Made by a program: the position numbers and the translations under genes
The notes under the pieces: generated by a model
Told to the model about the DNA's origin: nothing
Databases searched by the model: none
What the model saw: only the letters and a program-made list of their open reading frames with translations
Shown: piece after piece, positions 8,087-15,352 of the stretch
Position numbering within the stretch: the first letter of the stretch is position 1
Layout of the letters: every line of letters starts with the position of its first letter
From: Methylococcaceae bacterium UBA975
GTDB taxonomy: Bacteria; Pseudomonadota; Gammaproteobacteria; Methylococcales; Cycloclasticaceae
NCBI GenBank assembly: GCA_002292375.1
Contig: DBBV01000009.1
Span: forward strand, 1-18,764
DNA length: 18,764 nucleotides
Reading direction: 5' to 3'

Positions 8087-9740
8087 CTATGAGGCTGCAC
8101 AGACGGTGTTTCTGCCACTGTTTTTCGCTTGGTATAGTGCTTCGTCTGCATTGCTAATCAGACGATCAGCCGTATCGTCAGGTCTAAGCTGGGCAACGCC
8201 CGCGCTCAGTGTGCAAAAAAATTGTGAACCAGGGCTTTGTTGGGTAATTAAGGCGAATGTTTACCGTACATCATTAAGTAGAGCTTCGGCAGTTTTTAAG
8301 TCAGTTTGCGGCAATATAATGGCGAACTCTTCGCCGCCATAGCGTCCGACTAAATCAGATTTTCGTAGCCGTTTTTTCAGCATACGTGCCATGCTTTTTA
8401 ATACGCGGTCTCCGGCTGGGTGCCCATAGCTGTCGTTAATGGCTTTAAAATGATCGAGATCGATCATCGCAAAACCTAGCGGGTCGCCTTGGCGTTGTGC
8501 CCGAGCAACCTCGGAATCAAGTAAGGTTTTGCTAGCTACGTGGTTCAAAAGCCCAGTTAGCCCATCATTTATCATGTAACTACGCAACTTTCTGAAACGG
8601 GTAGCGCGGCTCTGTACAGCAGCTAGCAAACGTTCATCTTCGATAGGCTTTTGTAAAAAGTCATCGCCACCGAGTGCCATTGCATAGAGACGTTTTAAGG
8701 GGTCTGTTTCGGTTGAAAGAAAGACGATAGGTACGCTCAATAGTTCATCTTTTTGGCGAATTACTTTCGCCGCATCAAGCCCGGAACACTGTGGCATATG
8801 TACATCCATTAAAATAAGGTCTGGCTTAAAATCACTCAATTGTTCGAGCAGTTGATCCAAATTAGAGAGCGTTTTAACCTCCATGCCAGATGAACTTAGC
8901 ACAGCGGCATAGTGCTCGGCTAGTATCTCCACATCATCGACAATGAGCACCTTGAAGGGTTCAGGCGTATCTTTTGATGTTACGTTTTCTAAGCGTTCGA
9001 CCAATTCGTTAAAATCAAGTGGTTTGGTTAGGTAAGCACTGCCTTTGGCCTGCACGGCTGCTAAACGGGCTTGCCAGTCGTCGCGTGCTGAAATAAATAT
9101 AACCGGCACATGGACAGTGGAATATTGATCAAATAATTTGGCAAATTCAGTGCCCGCTAACTCGCCTTCTGGTAGCTGAATATCAATCAACATAGCAGAC
9201 GGCATGCGTGTTTTAATTGCTTGTAAAGCGTCGTCCGTATCAGGAAAAGTCTGCACCTGATAGCCAAAATAGTTTAACTGACTACTGACTACTGATTACT
9301 GCAGCGATTAGATCCTCGTCTTCAATTACATAAATGAGGTGTTTGTCTGTATCGTTGTAGGGCGCAAGTGGCGCAATAAAATGCTCGTCCTCTTCATGAG
9401 CGTCCGGTGCCAGTCTAGACAGGTTCGCGATACGATGAATCGATTGTGCGATGAACGTTTGCGTTGCCTCGTCTAAGCTGTGGATGTCGTCAAGAACTCT
9501 GAGGCAATCTTCTAGTTGTCTAGCTTCGTCGCTAATAGCAGGAAAGCCGAAGGTCCCAGCTGAGCCACTTAGGTTGTGCGCGAGCTGCCTAAGCGTATCT
9601 AGCGCAGCCTGTCGTTTGTCGTGAACGACCCCCAGCCAGGCAGTGTTAAGGGCGCTAATTTGATTGGGTAATTGGGACAGGTACTTGTCTTGTAACTGGC
9701 GTAATTTATCGAAATTTTTTTTGTTATTATTCATGGGCAT
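8087..9740 (-). pseudogene. Broken HPt-REC-REC-GGDEF response regulator/diguanylate cyclase
   Basis: Two lesions split what was one gene. From ATG 9740 the frame encodes an HPt domain (AHNLSGSAGTFG, phospho-His about 55) and the start of a receiver (LIYVIEDED), then hits TAG at 9282-9284 because CTGACTA is tandemly duplicated at 9278-9291. Removing one 7-bp unit continues the receiver (VISSQLNYFGYQVQTF), with LIDIQLPEG, ISARDD and LTKPLD. A second receiver follows (LIVDDVE, LMDVHMPQ, FLSTET, QKPI), then a GGDEF domain with GGEEF and an RKSD inhibitory site. An in-frame TAA at 8261-8263 interrupts GGDEF; beyond it the same frame gives TLSAGVA ... NADEALYQAKNSGRNTV and ends at TAG 8087-8089. 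Corrected length is about 548 residues. A GTG at 9256 could start a partial product. Decay or assembly error are both possible. Confidence 0.88.
9278..9298. repeat. Heptamer tandem repeat causing frameshift
   Basis: CTGACTA occurs twice in tandem (9278-9284, 9285-9291), followed by a third unit with one change, CTGATTA (9292-9298). On the coding (minus) strand this lies inside the first receiver domain of the HPt-REC-REC-GGDEF gene. Seven is not a multiple of three, so gain or loss of a unit switches the frame. Loss of one unit restores the receiver reading frame exactly. Confidence 0.9.
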
Positions 9741-10094
9741 CAATAATACGGCGAACTTGATCGGCTAGAGTCATTGGGTCGAAGGGCTTGGCTATGACGG
9801 CAAGTGCGCCAAGCGCGATAAACCCCTTGATTTCATCCGGCTGTACTTTGGCGGTAAGAAAATAGTGGGTGTGCCTTGTAAACCGGGAATTTGGCGCAGG
9901 TTTTTTAGTGTCGTCGGGCCGTCCATGCCAGGCATCATTACATCGAGTAATATCAGCTCCGGCAGGAAGTCAGGTGCACGCGCAAGGGCTTGTTCGCCAG
10001 ATTAACAAAATAGGATGTCGAAGCCTTCGTCTTCTAAGGCGAACTCGGCGATTGCTCTGATATCAGCTTCATCTTCAACATAGAGTATTTTCAT
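9727..10094 (-). pseudogene. Broken single-domain response regulator (CheY-like receiver)
   Basis: From ATG 10094 the frame gives MKILYVEDEADIRAIAEF and further receiver sequence, then TAA at codon 31 (10002-10004). The same frame continues with SGEQALARAPDF and the phospho-acceptor segment LILLDVMMPGMDGP, up to TPTIF. Near 9856-9863 one base is missing; after it the expected end appears in the next frame: TAKVQPDEIKGF, then IAKPFDPMTLADQV with the conserved lysine, ending at TAA 9727-9729. The span is 368 bases, one short of 123 codons, which agrees with a single deletion from a 122-residue receiver. The 3' end overlaps the start of the HPt-REC-REC-GGDEF gene (ATG 9740 or 9734), so the two were translationally linked. 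TAA could derive from CAA by one transition. Confidence 0.85.
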
Positions 10095-10397
10095 GATGCC
10101 TTCTTAGTAATTCTTTGCTGGCGCCTAATAAGCGCTGCACTGTGCTGAGTAAAGGGTTGAGTGCAGAGGTTTGGGGAAAGGGCTGTGGAAGGGATCATTA
10201 ATATCATGTGGTACGCTGTTTTTAGTTTTTTTTCGTCATATTGGCGGCTAAGAAAATGTGGGTTAGAAAGGTTCTATTGATGTTAACTATAGCTGAAATA
10301 TCAAGGTGTTGTATCAAAGGAAGGTTTTTTAGACAAAAAAAGCAAAAAAACTAACACGCTTATAACAAAATGCAGCATGCCGTTTAGAATGAAACGG
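10095..10397. other. Intergenic stretch upstream of the signalling cluster
   Basis: No convincing gene is present. The region holds a possible minus-strand promoter (10308-10336) and the hairpin after the aldo-keto reductase. It also has several A/T runs: an 8-T run near 10228-10235 and two 7-A runs near 10334-10351. Only a 35-codon frame reaches the receiver start (10198-10091, TGA overlapping the ATG of the receiver); it has no recognisable content. Confidence 0.5.
10308..10336 (-). promoter_or_regulatory. Possible sigma-70 promoter of the signalling cluster
   Basis: On the minus strand TTGTCT (10336-10331) and TACAAC (10313-10308) are spaced by 17 bases. This would leave a leader of roughly 200 bases before the receiver ATG at 10094. 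The -10 box is poor, so the call is tentative. Confidence 0.3.
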
Positions 10398-10398
10398 C
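10379..10398 (-). terminator. Hairpin at the end of the aldo-keto reductase gene
   Basis: A perfect 7-bp inverted repeat, GCCGTTT / AAACGGC, with a 6-base loop starts at the last base of the TAG stop of the aldo-keto reductase. It is not followed by a clean T-run (next bases on the minus strand are ATGCTGCATTTTG); T-runs come about 30 bases later. Terminator function is therefore uncertain. Confidence 0.35.
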
Positions 10399-11438
10399 TA
10401 AAAAGGGGCGGGATATTGCCTACGGATACTCTTTATACCCTTAATCAGCTCCGGTGATAAGGTTATATCGATGGATGCGATGTTGCTTTTTAGTTGCTGC
10501 ATATTGGTGGCGCCAATTAAGTTAGAGCTGACAAACGGCTGCTGATTAACAAATGCCAAGGCCATTTGGCATACGTCCAGTTGATGTTCATTGGCTAAGT
10601 CGATATACGCTGCGATTGCGGCGTCAGTTTGTGGCGCGGCGCGGTGTTCACGGCGGGCATCGAGACTTAAGCGTGAGCCCTTAGGCAGGGCACCGTTTAA
10701 GTATTTACCGCTGATCATGCCACGGCTTAATGGCGACCACGCCAATAAACCACAGTTCTCATGCAGGCTGATTTCGCTAAGGTCTGGCTCAAAGTGACGA
10801 CATAATAAGGAGTATTCGTTTTGAATAGAAGCCATGCGTGGCAGCTGATGTTTGTCAGCCAGCTCTAGCCACTTGCTGGTGCCCCAGGCGGTTTCGTTTG
10901 ATAGGCCGATATGGCGTATTTTGCCAGCTTGAATTAACTCGGCGCAGGTTTCAAGCACCTCGATAAAATTATTTTCTACAGCGGCTTTATCAAAATCGGG
11001 TGCGTAATCCCATAATTGACCAAAGTGGTAAGAGCCACGATTAGGCCAGTGTAATTGGTACAGGTCGATATAGTCTGTTTGCAGACGCTTTAAGCTGCTT
11101 TCTACGGCGGCAATAATATTTTTACGGTCAATAATGTTTTTGCCTTCTCGTATCCAAGACAGCCCCGGGCCGGCAATTTTCGAAGCAAGGATGACTTGAT
11201 CACGATTTTTACGTGAGGCAAACCAATGGCCAATGATCGTTTCTGTGGTGCCATAGGTGTCGGCGTTAGGGGGCACGGCATACATTTCGGCGGTATCAAA
11301 AAAGTTGATGCCCTGCGTGAGCGCGTAATCCATTTGCTCAAAACCCTCGTCTTGGGTGTTTTGACGCCCCCAAGTCATCGTGCCTAAGCCAATTAGACTA
11401 ATATCAAGTCCAGTTCTACCGAGTTTTCTGTATTTCAT
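10398..11438 (-). CDS. tas: Tas-like NADP(H)-dependent aldo-keto reductase
   Basis: A 346-residue aldo-keto reductase resembling E. coli Tas from end to end (MKYRKLGRTGLDISLIGLGTMTWG, AEMYAVPP, SLKRLQTDYIDLYQLHWP, GLSNETAWG, IQNEYSLL, GKYLNGALPKGSR, MALAFVNQQPFV). The catalytic tetrad is seen as Asp48, Tyr53, Lys87 and His130. The family reduces carbonyls with NADPH as a cytosolic TIM barrel; Tas's natural substrate is not settled, so the physiological role is open. The frame extends upstream to 11531, but ATG 11438 matches the family start and has AGG seven bases before it, and the extension would overlap the preceding gene. It begins 14 bases after the stop of yqhA, so the two are probably one operon. 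A hairpin lies at its stop. Confidence 0.93.
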   Translation of the reverse strand: MKYRKLGRTGLDISLIGLGTMTWGRQNTQDEGFEQMDYALTQGINFFDTAEMYAVPPNADTYGTTETIIGHWFASRKNRDQVILASKIAGPGLSWIREGKNIIDRKNIIAAVESSLKRLQTDYIDLYQLHWPNRGSYHFGQLWDYAPDFDKAAVENNFIEVLETCAELIQAGKIRHIGLSNETAWGTSKWLELADKHQLPRMASIQNEYSLLCRHFEPDLSEISLHENCGLLAWSPLSRGMISGKYLNGALPKGSRLSLDARREHRAAPQTDAAIAAYIDLANEHQLDVCQMALAFVNQQPFVSSNLIGATNMQQLKSNIASIDITLSPELIKGIKSIRRQYPAPF

Positions 11439-11452
11439 AGCGAGCCTGCTTG

Positions 11453-11956
11453 TTAGTGTTGGTTCATTTTGTCCACCCATGCCATGCCGATAGCGGATAA
11501 GACAAAGGTAATATGAATGATCACATACCACATGAGCTTGTCGTTTGATATTTCGTTGGCATTCATAAACTTTTGCAGTAGGTGGATCGATGAGATCGCC
11601 ACAATCGAAGCGGCAACCTTTTGCTTTAACGAGCCAGAATCTAATTTACCTAACCATGACAGCTTTTCCTCACCGTCATCAATATCGATACGAGACACGA
11701 AGTTTTCGTAGCCACTTAGCATCACCATAATAATAAGCCCGCCCACTAAAGACATATCGATCAAGGACAGAATAACCAGCACCATATCGGATTCAGTCGT
11801 TGAGAAAATAATGGGGAAAAAGTGCAAGACTTCTTGAAAAAACTTAATGCCAAGTAAAACTAAAGCAAGGCTCAAGCCAAAATACAAAGGTGCTAATAGC
11901 CAGCGCGAGGCGTACAGTGCTTTTTCAAAGGTTGTTTCTAGGCGTTTCATTGTCAT
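11453..11956 (-). CDS. yqhA: YqhA/UPF0114 family inner-membrane protein
   Basis: A 167-residue membrane protein that follows E. coli YqhA closely: YASRWLLAPLYFGLSLALVLLGIKFFQE, ESDMVLVILSLIDMSLVGGLIIMVMLSGYENFVS, then WLGKLDSGSLKQKVAASIVAISSIHLL and LMWYVIIHITFVLSAIGMAWVD. Four hydrophobic segments are visible at about residues 18-37, 58-82, 112-128 and 141-160. The function of the family is unknown to me. It precedes tas with a 14-base gap and is divergent from the TRAP binding-protein gene. ATG 11956 is used; ATG 11950 in the same frame is equally possible, as neither has a clear Shine-Dalgarno. Confidence 0.92.
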   Translation of the reverse strand: MTMKRLETTFEKALYASRWLLAPLYFGLSLALVLLGIKFFQEVLHFFPIIFSTTESDMVLVILSLIDMSLVGGLIIMVMLSGYENFVSRIDIDDGEEKLSWLGKLDSGSLKQKVAASIVAISSIHLLQKFMNANEISNDKLMWYVIIHITFVLSAIGMAWVDKMNQH

Positions 11957-11996
11957 TTAGTGGGTCGATAAATAAAGTTAGGGTGACGGATGTCGG

Positions 11997-12022
11997 AATT
12001 TCGATTAGCCTATCACGAAATT
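11997..12022. repeat. Inverted repeat, possible operator before the TRAP binding-protein gene
   Basis: AATTTCG (11997-12003) and CGAAATT (12016-12022) form a perfect 7-bp inverted repeat with 12 bases between. It lies 20 bases before the ATG at 12043, in the 86-base gap between divergent yqhA and the binding-protein gene. It could be a regulator site or an mRNA hairpin just ahead of the GGAG ribosome binding site. Confidence 0.35.
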
Positions 12023-12042
12023 ATTTTAAATTGGAGAGCTTA

Positions 12043-13131
12043 ATGAAGCGTCGTGAGTTTATTAAATCTGCGGGTTTGAGCGCAGTGGGTACAGGCCTGT
12101 TACTAAACGCAAACCAAAGTGTGGCAGCAAAGCCTGAGTTTAACTGGAAAATGGTAACGACGTGGCCTAAAAACTTTCCGGTGCTCGGTACCAACGCGAA
12201 CTACCTCGCAAAAACTATACAGCAAATGAGTGGTGGCCGAATTCGCATTAAAGTGTACGGTGCTAATGAGTTAGTGCCTGCGTTTGAAGCCTTTGATGCA
12301 GTGTCGCGTGGCACAGCCCAAATGGGTCACGGTGCGGCGTATTATTGGAAGGGAAAAAGTGAAACGACGCAGTTTTTTTCCGCTATTCCGTTCGGTATGA
12401 CCGGGCAAGAAGTTAACGGCTGGCTATATCATGGTGGCGGCATGGCGTTGTGGGAAGAGTTGTACGACCGATTCAATTTAGTGCCTGCGGCTACGGGTAA
12501 TACCGGTGTGCAAATGGCGGGTTGGTTTCGTAATGACATTAACTCAGTGGCTGATTTAAAAGGCTTAAAAATGCGTATCCCCGGTTTAGGTGGTGAGGTG
12601 CTTAAACGGGCAGGCGGCACACCGGTTAATCTACCCGGCGGTGAGGTATTTACCTCGTTACAATCCGGCGCAATTGATGCCACCGAGTGGATTGGGCCCT
12701 ATAACGATTTAGCGTTTGGCCTGTATAAAGCAGCGAAAAATTATTATTACCCCGGTTGGCATGAACCCGGATCAACCCTAGAAACCTTTATTAATAAGGA
12801 CGCGTTTAATGAACTACCAGCTGATCTGCAAGCCATCGTTAAAAATGCCTGTAAAGCAGCTAATATGGATATGCTGTCAGAATTTACCGCAAAAAATAAT
12901 ACCGCGCTTAATACCTTGGTTAATCAACACCAAGTCCACGTTAAAGCCTTGCCCGATGACGTGCTAATAAAGCTACACGCCTTGTCCAATGAAGTCGTTC
13001 AAGAGGTGGTGGCCAAAGATGTGTTTAGCCAAAAAGTGTATGCTTCGTACAGTGACTTTCAGCAGCAAGTGATGCGTTGGTCTAATATATCCGAATACGC
13101 GTTTATGCGTGCGAGAGGCTTAGGGGCCTAA
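12043..13131 (+). CDS. TRAP transporter substrate-binding protein, TakP/FcbT1-like
   Basis: A 362-residue periplasmic solute receptor of a TRAP transporter. The N-terminus carries a Tat signal (MKRREFIKSAGLSAVG, twin Arg then FI), with probable cleavage after SVAA near residue 29. The mature part follows the DctP-type family: WPKNFPVLGTNANYLAKTIQQMSGG, then the hallmark region LKGLKMRIPGLGGEVLKRAGGTPVNLPGGEVFTSLQSGAIDATEWIGPYND, and YYYPGWHEPGS. The WIGPYND and PGWHEPG segments resemble TakP of Rhodobacter, which binds 2-oxo acids, and the COG4663 mannitol/chloroaromatic group; the exact ligand is not shown. The frame is open upstream to 11890, but ATG 12043 has GGAG at the right distance and starts the signal peptide. 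No small or large permease gene adjoins it; a large permease lies at 17562-18764 on the other strand. Confidence 0.93.
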   Translation: MKRREFIKSAGLSAVGTGLLLNANQSVAAKPEFNWKMVTTWPKNFPVLGTNANYLAKTIQQMSGGRIRIKVYGANELVPAFEAFDAVSRGTAQMGHGAAYYWKGKSETTQFFSAIPFGMTGQEVNGWLYHGGGMALWEELYDRFNLVPAATGNTGVQMAGWFRNDINSVADLKGLKMRIPGLGGEVLKRAGGTPVNLPGGEVFTSLQSGAIDATEWIGPYNDLAFGLYKAAKNYYYPGWHEPGSTLETFINKDAFNELPADLQAIVKNACKAANMDMLSEFTAKNNTALNTLVNQHQVHVKALPDDVLIKLHALSNEVVQEVVAKDVFSQKVYASYSDFQQQVMRWSNISEYAFMRARGLGA

Positions 13132-13167
13132 CAGATAAGGTCGATAATAAAACCTATGCTGGGCTGG

Positions 13168-13620
13168 CTAATCTGATGCCGCGGCCTTGCTTAAACCGAA
13201 TAGCGCGCGTTCTATTTTTGACAAAGCCTCATCACAAGCCGCTATCGTATGCCTTTTTTTAAGGTAGTTAGGATCGTTATACGAGATCCATACTTGGGCG
13301 TTATCATCTTGCCAAATCAGCGCCTTTTGAGGCAAGTCGATAGCAACACTTTGTTGACACGCCATCAGTGGGCTGCCGATCTTAGGGTTGCCAAATATAA
13401 GTAACTCGGTTTGGCGTAGTTCAACGCCCACCTTGGCCGCGTTATCGGCGTGCTTTATGCGTGCGAACAGGGTAATGCCTTTTTTATGGAGTAAGCGCTC
13501 CAATCGGTCAGCGGTTTCTTCTACATTAAACGTACTTAAAACATGCATTACGCCTTCCGCGGCGATTACTGGGAAGGCAATAAATCCAGCGAGTAATACG
13601 GAGATAACGACTTTTTTCAT
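13168..13620 (-). CDS. Exported DUF302 domain protein
   Basis: A 150-residue protein with a signal peptide at 1-21 (MKKVVISVLLAGFIAFPVIAA). The mature part fits the DUF302 family: the start GVMHVLSTFNVEETADRLERLLHKKGITLFARIKHADNA, the middle ELLIFGNPKIGSPLMACQQSVAIDLPQKALIWQD, and the end VWISYNDPNYLKKRH. The DUF302 fold is known structurally, but its function is not established. A strong AGGAGG ribosome binding site lies 6 bases before the ATG, one of the best in this window. It follows the OsmC-like gene by 37 bases on the same strand and likely shares its transcript. It converges on the TRAP binding-protein gene, with 36 bases between the stops. Confidence 0.9.
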   Translation of the reverse strand: MKKVVISVLLAGFIAFPVIAAEGVMHVLSTFNVEETADRLERLLHKKGITLFARIKHADNAAKVGVELRQTELLIFGNPKIGSPLMACQQSVAIDLPQKALIWQDDNAQVWISYNDPNYLKKRHTIAACDEALSKIERALFGLSKAAASD

Positions 13621-13657
13621 GCTATTCCTCCTTCGGCCTAATGATTAAGGTCAGGGC

Positions 13658-14098
13658 TTATTCGCTAACGACTACAACGTCACTTTCAAAGTGAGACGTG
13701 CAAGACAATGAATTACTGATAAAGCAGACGTCCTCGGCTTTGTGCAATAATTTTTTTGCTTTTTCCATATCGTCAGCTGATGCAATAAACAGCTTGGCTT
13801 TGGTGGTTACCTGAGTGAATTGAATCTTATGATCGACCTGATCTAAGGTGCCATTGGACTCGCACTCTATGGAAACCCAGTCGAATTTGGATGCTTTGGT
13901 AATAGCCCTGAAGGATAAGATAAGGCAATTGGCTAAAGCTGCCATTAATAGCTCTTCTGGTGACCACTGATCGCCGGGACCGCCAAATCCCACGGGTGCG
14001 GCTACTTGTAAATCGGGTAAGTGGTTTGCCTGAGCCAGTAGTTTATTATCCGGCTTGCCTGCGACGGTTACTTTATATTGATGGGGTAAAGCACTCAT
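13658..14098 (-). CDS. OsmC/Ohr-family protein, putative thiol peroxidase
   Basis: A 146-residue cytosolic protein of the OsmC superfamily, whose members reduce organic hydroperoxides using two cysteines. Both expected cysteines are seen: Cys58 in LMAALANCLILSF and Cys125 in AEDVCFISNSLS, with Glu49 in SPEELL before the first. The GFGGPGDQWSPEELL loop is also typical. It looks closer to the general OsmC/YhfA-like branch than to Ohr, so the peroxide substrate is uncertain. ATG 14098 is chosen because AAAGGA precedes it and homologues start there; an in-frame ATG at 14179 would add 27 residues of unlikely sequence. It leads a two-gene unit with the DUF302 gene and is divergent from the globin gene. 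Confidence 0.9.
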   Translation of the reverse strand: MSALPHQYKVTVAGKPDNKLLAQANHLPDLQVAAPVGFGGPGDQWSPEELLMAALANCLILSFRAITKASKFDWVSIECESNGTLDQVDHKIQFTQVTTKAKLFIASADDMEKAKKLLHKAEDVCFISNSLSCTSHFESDVVVVSE

Positions 14099-14242
14099 TG
14101 ATTTAGATCCTTTAATGGTTGTTAAATTGAGGGTCGATGACTTACTGAAATAACCAAGATTTAAGCATACGTGCGACAAAATAAATAGGTCGGCCGGCTT
14201 GATTTTCGAGGCTTCCGCAAAGGCGCTTATTTGTAAATGTGT

Positions 14243-14256
14243 TAACGCGTTATAAT
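14243..14256 (+). promoter_or_regulatory. -10 box overlapped by a palindrome upstream of the globin gene
   Basis: A perfect 10-bp palindrome TAACGCGTTA (14243-14252) overlaps a consensus TATAAT (14251-14256), about 60 bases before the globin ATG. No good -35 hexamer stands at 16-18 bases; TTGTAA (14231-14236) is too close at 14. This arrangement suggests a regulated promoter with a repressor or activator, but no known regulator motif is recognised. Confidence 0.4.
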
Positions 14257-14314
14257 GAAGAAGGGTTTAATTTAACTGTTTCATACGTCTGGTTATGATA
14301 AAGGAGTAATTATT

Positions 14315-14758
14315 ATGAATAATTTATCTGGAAAGCACGGGTTAGTGGGGCAGACAGAAAAGCCAGACCTAAAAAGTAGGGCCTATCGACAGCTGCACGA
14401 TACGCTAGGTAAAGAAGTGATCCAGACAGTGATCAATAGCTTTTATGATCGTATTAAGGAACATCCAAGTCTAGGCAGTTACTTTTCAGCGGTTAAAGAC
14501 TGGGATGAGCTCAAGGCCAGAATTGGCCATTTTTGGTGGATTGACTTAGGCGGCGAGCGTTATCGTGAAGATATCTATAACCCTCATGCAGTGCACCGCT
14601 ATTTAAAAATCCCGCCCATACTTATCGATGACTGGTTGCTTTTATTCTCCACAAACCTTCACGAACACCTGCCGAAGGAGCTGGCTGCTATTTGGTTTGC
14701 CCGTGCGACTAAAATGGCAGAGTGGATACGTACAGATTTACAGCAGCATAAAAAATAA
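14315..14758 (+). CDS. Truncated hemoglobin, group III-like
   Basis: A 147-residue globin with a 2-on-2 fold signature. The pattern FYDRIKEHPSLGSYF, then DWDELKARIGHFWWIDLGG, an IPP turn, WLLLF and a final ARATKMAEWI helix lines up with group III truncated hemoglobins such as Campylobacter Ctb (KAKIGNFW..ML, HLDLPP, WLKLF). The proximal haem ligand should be His94 or His91 (NPHAVHRYLKIPP). The region after FWW is longer and differs from typical group III proteins (ERYREDIYNPHA), so haem pocket details are uncertain. Such proteins bind O2 or NO and some act in NO detoxification. AAGGAG lies 8 bases before the ATG. It stands alone on the plus strand between the OsmC-like and ovoA units. Confidence 0.85.
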   Translation: MNNLSGKHGLVGQTEKPDLKSRAYRQLHDTLGKEVIQTVINSFYDRIKEHPSLGSYFSAVKDWDELKARIGHFWWIDLGGERYREDIYNPHAVHRYLKIPPILIDDWLLLFSTNLHEHLPKELAAIWFARATKMAEWIRTDLQQHKK

Positions 14759-14773
14759 CTGGGCGGGCTTTTG

Positions 14774-15352
14774 TTAGCGATATAGCCACTCTTTCAATAC
14801 CCGTGTTATTGCTGGCATCACAAGGTACGTCATCAGTAATACTTGCCCTATGACCATCACTGCAAGCTTCAATATGAAAGGCAAAACGTTTAGCCAAGGT
14901 CCAAAAATAAGGTTTATAACAACCAATAAAGAAAAAACAACCACGATTAATATCAGCGCCATTTTATGACGGTTGGGCGTGGCAGATGCAGGTATCTCAG
15001 GTAAGGTGAACCAAAACTCAAGCCCCGACACCTTTTTAATCTCGGTATCGCCTTCAATAAGGTTTTTTTCGCTTAATTCATTAAGAAATTGCTGCCTTTC
15101 GGTCGAGTCTTCCCAGGCTTTTTGTCGAGCGTAGCTACTAAAACCAACGATTAACACGTATTCACCATGGGTTTTGGACGAAGGTTTTAAAATGTGAACG
15201 CCTTGGTGGCCGGGAAAATGCGTGGCGACTTCGGAAATACGGTGTAACCAATCCTCGTATTGCGCTTCGGCCCCCGGCCGTACTTTACGAGCGATGGAAA
15301 CGGTAACCGGGGTGTCGATACTGCCTGTCACGTTCAGGAAAGGCGTTGCCAA
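14774..15352 (-). CDS. ABM-domain protein with two C-terminal membrane helices
   Basis: A 192-residue protein. Residues about 15-118 form an antibiotic biosynthesis monooxygenase (ABM) ferredoxin-like domain: VTVSIARKVRPGAEAQYEDWL, HFPGHQGVHILKP, EYVLIVGFSSYARQKAWEDSTER and the closing VSGLEFWFTLP. Two hydrophobic helices follow (about 131-150 and 158-179), so the domain is tethered to the inner membrane. This arrangement recurs in proteins annotated only as ABM transmembrane proteins; no activity is established. The frame begins with TTG at 15352, overlapping the end of ovoA by 19 bases; a GTG at 15331, two bases after the ovoA stop, is the alternative and would remove seven residues without touching the domain. 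Either way translation is tightly linked to ovoA. Confidence 0.85.
   Translation of the reverse strand: MATPFLNVTGSIDTPVTVSIARKVRPGAEAQYEDWLHRISEVATHFPGHQGVHILKPSSKTHGEYVLIVGFSSYARQKAWEDSTERQQFLNELSEKNLIEGDTEIKKVSGLEFWFTLPEIPASATPNRHKMALILIVVVFSLLVVINLIFGPWLNVLPFILKLAVMVIGQVLLMTYLVMPAITRVLKEWLYR

Noticed and set aside
8067..8342. Plus-strand open frame over the end of the GGDEF gene
   Set aside because: It is antisense to the conserved GGDEF C-terminus, which reads clearly on the minus strand.
8087..10094. TAA read as glutamine (code change) because both in-frame stops could be CAA-derived
   Set aside because: Genes such as those ending at 9727, 6790 and 17562 use TAA as a normal stop, and a frameshift and deletion in the same cluster are not explained by recoding.
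10091..10198. 35-codon frame whose TGA overlaps the receiver ATG (ATGA)
   Set aside because: No ribosome binding site, no recognisable sequence and it leads into a broken gene; overlap may be chance.
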